NCBI GenBank assembly: GCA_902547175.1
Contig: CACCMS010000017.1
Coordinates: 1-19,203, forward strand
DNA: 19,203 nucleotides
Direction of reading: 5' to 3'
Source of the DNA: Rhodospirillaceae bacterium
GTDB taxonomy: Bacteria > Pseudomonadota > Alphaproteobacteria > TMED109 > TMED131
Below, piece after piece: positions 14,432 to 19,203 of the stretch (the first letter of the stretch is position 1; each line of letters starts with the position of its first letter). The position numbers were made by a program, and so were the translations under genes. The notes below the pieces were generated by a model, which ran no database searches, was not told where the DNA came from, and saw only the letters and a program-made list of their open reading frames with translations.

Positions 14432-15748
14432 TTATATAATATTGTCATACTTTTTATTAAAAAAATCAATAGTGTGACTTTCTATACTTAATTTTAGTAG
14501 ATTTAGTTCACATATATTTAAATGGGGTATATAAAGCAAACCTTCAAGAGTAAATATAGCTGGTAGAGTTTTTCTTGCACGAAATGGTATAGTTTTAATT
14601 TTTTTTTTATTTATTTTAAAGCTTTTTTTATAAAAAGTGTTATCTAAAAAAGATCCCAAAGGTACTACTTTAATAGATACATTTGTGTTGTTGATTATTT
14701 CAAATCTATTATCCCAAATCAATCTGTCACAGCTTGGTAGCAGTTTAGAGTCTTTATCTAAGTCATTAAATTCTCTGTAAATATATATTTTTCTCTTATT
14801 AAAAACTAAAATACACCCACCTAATGAATATGTTATGCATTTATCTTGTAAAGCTTTGCTATATAAATTATCTAAAATTTTTGCTTTTGAAAAATATTTT
14901 TTATTTCCCAATCTTAAAATAGCGATTCTCAAAAAAGTAAACACCAAAAATTTAGGGTATTTTTTTATAATTTCCTTATTGATCTCAAGAAAACCTTGGT
15001 TTCTATAAAAATAATAATTTTTTAATTTTTCTTTAATAAATTTTTCATTAAATTTACGAATATTACAAAAAATTGTAGCTGCCTTTATTAAGTTATATTT
15101 TAATTTTATTTCCTCATTTAGAACTTTTCTAACTCTCGTTCTAAAATATCTCTCATTTAAATTTGATGGATCAGTTATAAAATCAATTTTTTTTTTTGAA
15201 TTAAGTTGTAGTATTTGATTTTTTGTTAAACATAAAAGTGGTCTAAACAACTTTATATTAAACATTTCTCTTAATTCAAAAATAGGACATAGCCCTTCAA
15301 GGTATGAATTATTGATAATTCTCATTGAGATTGTTTCAGCAACATCATCTGCATGATGGCCAAGAAAAAGAGTTTTAATATTATTCTCTGTACATTTTTT
15401 GGCTATTTGAGAATATCTTGCCACTCGAGCTTGTTCCATAAGAGCTGTTTCAGGTTTTTCATGCCATTCAATTTTTATAAAATTACATTTTAATTTTTTA
15501 CATGCTTTTTCAACAAACAAAATTTCATCTAAACTTTCTTTTCTTAAGTTATGATCAAATGAAAATACATATAATAATTTACCTTCTAGGTTTGCCCATC
15601 TATTTAACACATTAAGTAACAGCATGCTATCTGGACCTCCAGATACTGCAACTCCGTATTGTTTTTCATGTTTAGTAAAATAATATTTATTTAAAGTTTG
15701 GTGAACATTTGTCTCAAACTCTAGGTAGTTTAGGTTAACATTTAGCAC
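14432..15748 (-). CDS. tilS: tRNA(Ile)-lysidine synthetase TilS (GTG start)
   Basis: Attaches lysine to C34 of the CAU-anticodon tRNA-Ile so that it reads AUA and is charged with isoleucine; essential where AUA is used, and ATA codons are common in this window. The N-type ATP pyrophosphatase P-loop VAVSGGPDSM is at residues 33-42, followed by YVFSFDHNLR, VARYSQIAKKC and the signature LFLGHHADDVAETISMRI, then DPSNLNERYFRTRVR. The C-terminal region (residues ~230-438) is diverged and Lys/Ile-rich. Total length 438. The start is GTG at 15748: an in-frame stop lies two codons upstream and the next Met is inside the P-loop. It overlaps the end of cpoB by 14 bases. tilS-ftsH adjacency is widely conserved in bacteria. 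Confidence 0.94.
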   Translation of the reverse strand: MLNVNLNYLEFETNVHQTLNKYYFTKHEKQYGVAVSGGPDSMLLLNVLNRWANLEGKLLYVFSFDHNLRKESLDEILFVEKACKKLKCNFIKIEWHEKPETALMEQARVARYSQIAKKCTENNIKTLFLGHHADDVAETISMRIINNSYLEGLCPIFELREMFNIKLFRPLLCLTKNQILQLNSKKKIDFITDPSNLNERYFRTRVRKVLNEEIKLKYNLIKAATIFCNIRKFNEKFIKEKLKNYYFYRNQGFLEINKEIIKKYPKFLVFTFLRIAILRLGNKKYFSKAKILDNLYSKALQDKCITYSLGGCILVFNKRKIYIYREFNDLDKDSKLLPSCDRLIWDNRFEIINNTNVSIKVVPLGSFLDNTFYKKSFKINKKKIKTIPFRARKTLPAIFTLEGLLYIPHLNICELNLLKLSIESHTIDFFNKKYDNII

Positions 15749-16706
15749 GTTTTATGTATTCTTTTGCTCTATTACTTATTCTTTTAGGGGCATTTGGAAA
15801 TTCTGATTCTAACTTTGAAAATGCTGCGCAAGCATCCTCATTTTTACCCAAATTCATGAATGTAAGAGCTAGCTTAAATAATTGATCAATAGCTTTATTG
15901 CCTTTAGGAAAATTTTGAAAACCCCTAGCAAAACTAATGGCAGCTAATTGAAATTTTTTCTGTACATAATAAGTTTCACCTAACCAATAATAAGCGTTAG
16001 ATGCAAGCGGATCATCAGGATGTTCTCCTATAAATGCTTTAAAAGATTTCTCTGCTTCAACAAAGTTTTCTCTAACAAGCATGTCGTATGCATAACTATA
16101 TATTTCAGAAGGGTTTTTTAATAATGAACTAATTGTATCATCAGAAACTACTCCTTGCTTTGGTGCGCCCCCTGTTGTCTCTGGAATATTATTTTCTAAA
16201 AGACTATCTTTATTTTCTTCTTTGAAACTTTCATTAACAGTACCTAAAACCTTCATACTAGGGTTATTTTTAAAATTAGGATCTTCAATAATTGTTGTTT
16301 CTTTCTCAGTTGGTTGAATAGCAGTCTGATTGCTATTTAAAGGAGGTAAGCTTTCTTCATTACTACTTTGTTTCATCTCACTTAGCTCTGTTGTTTTCAG
16401 TAATTTAAAAATATTGTCCATTTTAAAGTTTATTTCTTCAAGACTTCCATTTAGATTTCTAATTTCTTCTTCTAATTCAATTAATCTTTGTTCATGACTA
16501 GCTATTGAGTTTATATAATTATCTTTATTATTTAAATTATCAGGTTTGGTACTTTGAATATTTTTAAGCTCTGATTCCAAATCATTAATTCTTTGAATAA
16601 CTGTATCTAGATAGTTTTTTTCTTGGCTATAACTTAATTTAATTATAAAGAGTAATAAAAAAATAAATAAAAAATATTTGAGTTTATTATAATCCAAACT
16701 ATACAT
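15735..16706 (-). CDS. cpoB: Tol-Pal accessory periplasmic protein CpoB (YbgF)
   Basis: Periplasmic coordinator linking Tol-Pal-driven outer membrane constriction with peptidoglycan synthesis. A signal peptide (hydrophobic stretch about residues 11-26, LSYSQ cleavage region) is followed by a heptad-like coiled coil (about 30-105: VIQRINDLESEL, HEQRLIELEEEIRNLNGSLEEI), the trimerising part. Then comes a low-complexity linker (about 106-195) and a C-terminal TPR array (about 204-312: YAYDMLVRENFVEAEKSFKAFIGEHPDDPLASNAYYWLGETYYVQKKF...). The linker between coil and TPRs, about 90 residues, is long for the family. ATG start, 3 bases after pal; the gene overlaps tilS. It lies directly after pal, as in the standard tolQRAB-pal-cpoB order. 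Confidence 0.93.
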   Translation of the reverse strand: MYSLDYNKLKYFLFIFLLLFIIKLSYSQEKNYLDTVIQRINDLESELKNIQSTKPDNLNNKDNYINSIASHEQRLIELEEEIRNLNGSLEEINFKMDNIFKLLKTTELSEMKQSSNEESLPPLNSNQTAIQPTEKETTIIEDPNFKNNPSMKVLGTVNESFKEENKDSLLENNIPETTGGAPKQGVVSDDTISSLLKNPSEIYSYAYDMLVRENFVEAEKSFKAFIGEHPDDPLASNAYYWLGETYYVQKKFQLAAISFARGFQNFPKGNKAIDQLFKLALTFMNLGKNEDACAAFSKLESEFPNAPKRISNRAKEYIKRAKC

Positions 16707-16709
16707 AAA

Positions 16710-17270
16710 TCAAGGATTTATAGTGGTAATGGCTGTTCTAGATTGAGCCCATGCTTTTTCATTATTTTCTAAAGATTGTAATTTTTCTTTTCCAAAAGAA
16801 ATTATAGATATTCTGCTATCTTCTACACCTAAAGAAGTTAAAAAAGATTTAACCGAGTAAGCTCTTTTTTCTCCTAATGCTAAATTATATTCTCTAGTAC
16901 CTCTAGCGTCGCAGTGTCCTTCAATAGTTATTGTTATATTTTGATTTGCTATTAAAAATCTAGCTTGTCTTTTTAGAGTTTCAATGCCTTCTTTTTTGAA
17001 GCTTGACTGATCATAGTCAAAAAAAACTCTATCACCAACTTCTACAAGTTTTTCATTTAAAATTTTATTTATTTTAGCAGTTTCTGATAAATCATCTTCT
17101 ATAGAGATATTTTTTTTATCTTCATTATTAATAGATATATCATCTTCCTCTATGGAAGAAGAAACCTCACCGTCAGCTCCTTCAATCAGTACTTTCTCGT
17201 TTTGAGATGTACATCCGATGAGATTAACTATTAAAAAATAAATTAAGGCAAATTTTAGTAAAATATTCAT
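16710..17270 (-). CDS. pal: Peptidoglycan-associated lipoprotein Pal
   Basis: Outer-membrane lipoprotein that binds peptidoglycan and, through TolB, the Tol motor. From the ATG at 17270 there is a 19-residue lipoprotein signal (MNILLKFALIYFLIVNLIG) with lipobox LIGC, so Cys20 is the lipidation site. I chose this start; the frame stays open to a TTG at 17288 (six residues more), which has no ribosome site and spoils the signal peptide. An acidic, disordered linker (GEVSSSIEEDDISINNEDKK...) of about 55 residues leads to the OmpA-like domain: VFFDYDQSSF, ITIEGHCDARGTREYNLALGEKRA (with the Asp and Arg that contact diaminopimelate) and SRISIISFGKEK. About 186 residues. The central Cys replaces the more usual Thr in GHxD; it is probably harmless. 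Confidence 0.95.
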   Translation of the reverse strand: MNILLKFALIYFLIVNLIGCTSQNEKVLIEGADGEVSSSIEEDDISINNEDKKNISIEDDLSETAKINKILNEKLVEVGDRVFFDYDQSSFKKEGIETLKRQARFLIANQNITITIEGHCDARGTREYNLALGEKRAYSVKSFLTSLGVEDSRISIISFGKEKLQSLENNEKAWAQSRTAITTINP

Positions 17271-17301
17271 TACTGTATTATTGCACAATTTTTAAAAAAA
17301 A

Positions 17302-18624
17302 TTAATAGTTAATTGAAGGTCCCCAATCTGGGTCTGAGGCTTCACCCGGTGTATTTAATTTCTTTTCAAGATTACCAGTAATATCTATTGTAAATATAGA
17401 AGAAACTAGTTTATTATTTGATTTGGAAACTTTATTAAATATTAAAGTACGTCCATTAGGCGACCAAGAAGGACTTTCTGTTAGATATCCGGTTGCTATA
17501 ATTCTTTCACCAGAACCATCTTTTTTAATAAGTCCAATAAAAAATTCATTTTTATATGTTTTGGTAAATGCAATATAGTCACCTCTAGGTGACCATACAG
17601 GTGTTGCATAACTACCACCACCAAATGTAATTCTTTTTGCTTTTTTTGATATACCATCATTACTTCTTTTAACATAAAGGTTTTGTTTTCCAGATCTATC
17701 AGAACTAAATACTATCCACTTATTATCTGGAGAAAAGGATGGGGAAGTATTGATATAACGATTATTAGTGATTTGAATGATTTCATTATTACTTAATTCT
17801 TGTATGAAAATATTTGAACTTCCTCTTTTTGTAAGAGAAAAAATAATTTTTTCACTATCTGGAGAAAACCTTGGAGCAAAACTCATTCCTGAAAAATTAC
17901 CTAAATTTTTTTCTTTTTTTGTGTTTAAATCTAATAAAAAAACTGTGGGCTTTTTATTTGAAAAAGACAAATAAGCAATTTTTTTTCCATCAGGAGAAAA
18001 CCTTGGAGTGATTACTATATTTTTTCCATTAGTTAAATATTCATGATTATTGCCATCATAATCCATTATTGCTATTCTTTTAGATGTGTTAATTGCAGTT
18101 TTTTCTTCTGCGATATAAACTAATCTAGTATCAAAATATCCTTTTTCACCAGTTACTCTTTGATAAACTAAATTTGAAATAATATGAGCTAAAACTCTTA
18201 TATTATTATCATTTACCATTTCTACTTTTTTGCTAAGTATTAGTTTTTCTCTATAAACATCCCACAATTTGATATTAATTAATAACTTTTCATTATTAAG
18301 TTTTATTTTTCCACTTACTATAAGATTGGCATCAATAAGACTCCAATCCCTAAATGAAGGTTGAAAAAAAACTTCTGCTTCATCTTGTAAAAATGCATTA
18401 TTAGAAATTTTTCTGAATAATCCTGAATTAGTTAAATCGTTGGAAACAATTTCAAAAATTTGCTGACTAATTATTTTTTCTTTTATTGATTTATAATTGA
18501 ATTTTGTTATAGCGATAGGTAAAGGCTCTATAGTGCCTTTTGTAACATCTATTTCTATTGGGTCTGAATATAGAGTTTTAAAAAAAAATAAAAATAAAAG
18601 TGAATATAATTTTATGTTTATCAT
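17302..18624 (-). CDS. tolB: Tol-Pal periplasmic protein TolB
   Basis: Periplasmic protein shuttling between Pal and the inner-membrane TolA. It has a signal peptide (MINIKLYSLLFLFFFKTLYS-DP), then the N-terminal TolB domain (about 22-160), starting IEIDVTKGTIEPLPIAITKF; this segment holds the TolA-binding end in E. coli. A beta-propeller follows (about 165-435), built from WD40-like PD40 repeats: PRFSPDGKKIAYLS, PRFSPDSEKIIFS, PSFSPDNKWIVFSSDRSG, PVWSPRGDYIAFT and PSWSPNGRTLIFN. Length 440, normal. The ATG shares one base with the tolA stop (TAATG), implying coupling. pal follows after 31 bases. Confidence 0.97.
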   Translation of the reverse strand: MINIKLYSLLFLFFFKTLYSDPIEIDVTKGTIEPLPIAITKFNYKSIKEKIISQQIFEIVSNDLTNSGLFRKISNNAFLQDEAEVFFQPSFRDWSLIDANLIVSGKIKLNNEKLLINIKLWDVYREKLILSKKVEMVNDNNIRVLAHIISNLVYQRVTGEKGYFDTRLVYIAEEKTAINTSKRIAIMDYDGNNHEYLTNGKNIVITPRFSPDGKKIAYLSFSNKKPTVFLLDLNTKKEKNLGNFSGMSFAPRFSPDSEKIIFSLTKRGSSNIFIQELSNNEIIQITNNRYINTSPSFSPDNKWIVFSSDRSGKQNLYVKRSNDGISKKAKRITFGGGSYATPVWSPRGDYIAFTKTYKNEFFIGLIKKDGSGERIIATGYLTESPSWSPNGRTLIFNKVSKSNNKLVSSIFTIDITGNLEKKLNTPGEASDPDWGPSINY

Positions 18625-19203
18625 TATCTTGCTTCTATTGGTTTAAAATTAATAATTAATTCTTTCCAACTATTATACCTATCTTTTTTTAAACCTTCAA
18701 ATGGTGAGGACTTTTTTATTGCACGAATAGCAGAGTCAAGATATGGTTGTAATTGATTATTTCTTGCAATCTCGTTGAGAGTATTTTTGTGAATTTGTAG
18801 GTTGATAACATTGCCATTAATATCAAGTCCTACAATAACTTTAATTATAAGATTTTTTGACGTTTTTATGCCCGGAGGTCTAGACCAGTTTTCATCTATT
18901 TGATTAAGTATTAATTTTTCTATAGCACTTAGTTCATTTTGATTAGGTTTTTTTTTATTTAACTTTTTATCATCTTTTAATTTTTGTTCAGAGAGTTCTT
19001 GGAGTTTTTCCTCAAAATTATTTTGCGATTCTAACGGTAGTTTTTCTTTAGCTAAATTTTTTAATAAATCGTCAAACTTATCTTCATTTGCATTTTTAGG
19101 TTTTTCTTTAACAGTTTTTTTTGGTTTTATATCTTTTTTAGATTTTTCTTTTTCTTTAACAGTTTTTTTTGGTTTTGTATCTTTTTTAGATTTTTCTTTT
19201 TCT
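18624..19203 (-). CDS. tolA: TolA, C-terminal part (start lies beyond the window)
   Basis: Inner-membrane protein spanning the periplasm, which passes proton-motive-force energy from TolQR to Pal. Only the last 192 residues lie in the window; the frame is open to the edge. The upstream portion is a Lys/Glu-rich helical linker (domain II) built from a 16-residue repeat, EKSKKDTKPKKTVKEK, present twice and starting a third copy at the edge. A charged helix region follows (FDDLLKNLAKEKLPLESQNNFEEKLQELSEQKLKDDKK). The C-terminal TonB/TolA-like domain starts around EKLILNQIDENWSRPPGI and includes KVIVGLDINGNVINLQIHKN, YLDSAIRA and a WKELIINFKPIEAR end. ENWxxPPG plus the place just before tolB supports TolA rather than TonB. 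The signal anchor and N terminus are not visible. Confidence 0.92.
   Translation of the reverse strand, partial: EKEKSKKDTKPKKTVKEKEKSKKDIKPKKTVKEKPKNANEDKFDDLLKNLAKEKLPLESQNNFEEKLQELSEQKLKDDKKLNKKKPNQNELSAIEKLILNQIDENWSRPPGIKTSKNLIIKVIVGLDINGNVINLQIHKNTLNEIARNNQLQPYLDSAIRAIKKSSPFEGLKKDRYNSWKELIINFKPIEAR
19101..19203. repeat. 48-base tandem repeat inside tolA, continuing past the window end
   Basis: Two complete 48-base copies (19101-19148 and 19149-19196) differ at one base (19129 versus 19177), and the last seven bases (19197-19203) match the start of a third copy. Each unit keeps the frame and encodes 16 Lys-rich residues of TolA's linker; the single difference swaps Ile for Thr. Confidence 0.9.

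Noticed and set aside
17271..17288. Longer pal start at a TTG (six extra residues)
   Set aside because: It places polar residues before an otherwise ideal lipoprotein signal and has no ribosome site; the ATG at 17270 gives a standard 19-residue signal before the lipobox Cys.
19101..19203. CRISPR-like direct repeats at the window end
   Set aside because: The 48-base units are directly contiguous with no spacers, keep the reading frame, and encode part of TolA's helical linker.

Overview
This window is a very AT-rich, almost intergenic-free stretch of chromosome whose gene content and order point to an alphaproteobacterium with a streamlined genome, most likely a free-living marine lineage of the SAR11/HIMB59 kind (the lineage is inferred). 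The clues are the tolA-tolB-pal-cpoB-tilS-ftsH-folP-glmM string, the rluA-family/rpoH pair with an RpoH-type sigma factor, the alphaproteobacterial-style SerC and N-terminally extended FolP, and poly-A/poly-T rich codon use throughout. By my count only about 170 bases lie outside genes, and the longest gap is 42 bases. No tRNA, rRNA, CRISPR array, insertion sequence or prophage gene is visible.

Layout. (1) Positions 1-1017, plus strand: the 3' part of an AmiC-type cell-division amidase, cut by the window start. (2) 1023-2442, minus strand: an unrecognised exported protein convergent with amiC, then a small single-pass membrane protein resembling the DUF6476 group. (3) 2463-4136, plus strand: an RluA-family pseudouridine synthase and the heat-shock sigma factor RpoH. 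(4) 4117-19203, all minus strand: about 15 kb in transcription order tolA (cut by the window end), tolB, pal, cpoB, tilS, ftsH, folP, glmM, thiD, then serC, serA, hisZ, purA. The last gene converges on rpoH and overlaps it by 20 bases.

How the genes work together. TolA, TolB, Pal and CpoB are parts of the Tol-Pal envelope-constriction machine, and AmiC at the other end of the window splits septal peptidoglycan. GlmM makes glucosamine-1-phosphate for peptidoglycan and LPS. FtsH is the membrane quality-control protease; in other proteobacteria it degrades RpoH, which is also encoded here. TilS matures the AUA-reading tRNA-Ile, which matters in a genome this rich in ATA codons. FolP (folate), ThiD (thiamine), SerC and SerA (serine), HisZ (histidine) and PurA (AMP) are core biosynthesis. 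A candidate promoter in the 42-base thiD-serC gap probably splits the long minus-strand run into a tol/ftsH/glmM unit and a serC-serA-hisZ-purA unit.

I see no convincing undescribed system. The items most worth a second look are the orphan exported protein at 1023-2132 with a possible internal repeat, a near-perfect 48-base tandem repeat in tolA running off the window end, three TTG-started genes in the same cluster (ftsH, folP, thiD), and the rpoH/purA antisense overlap.
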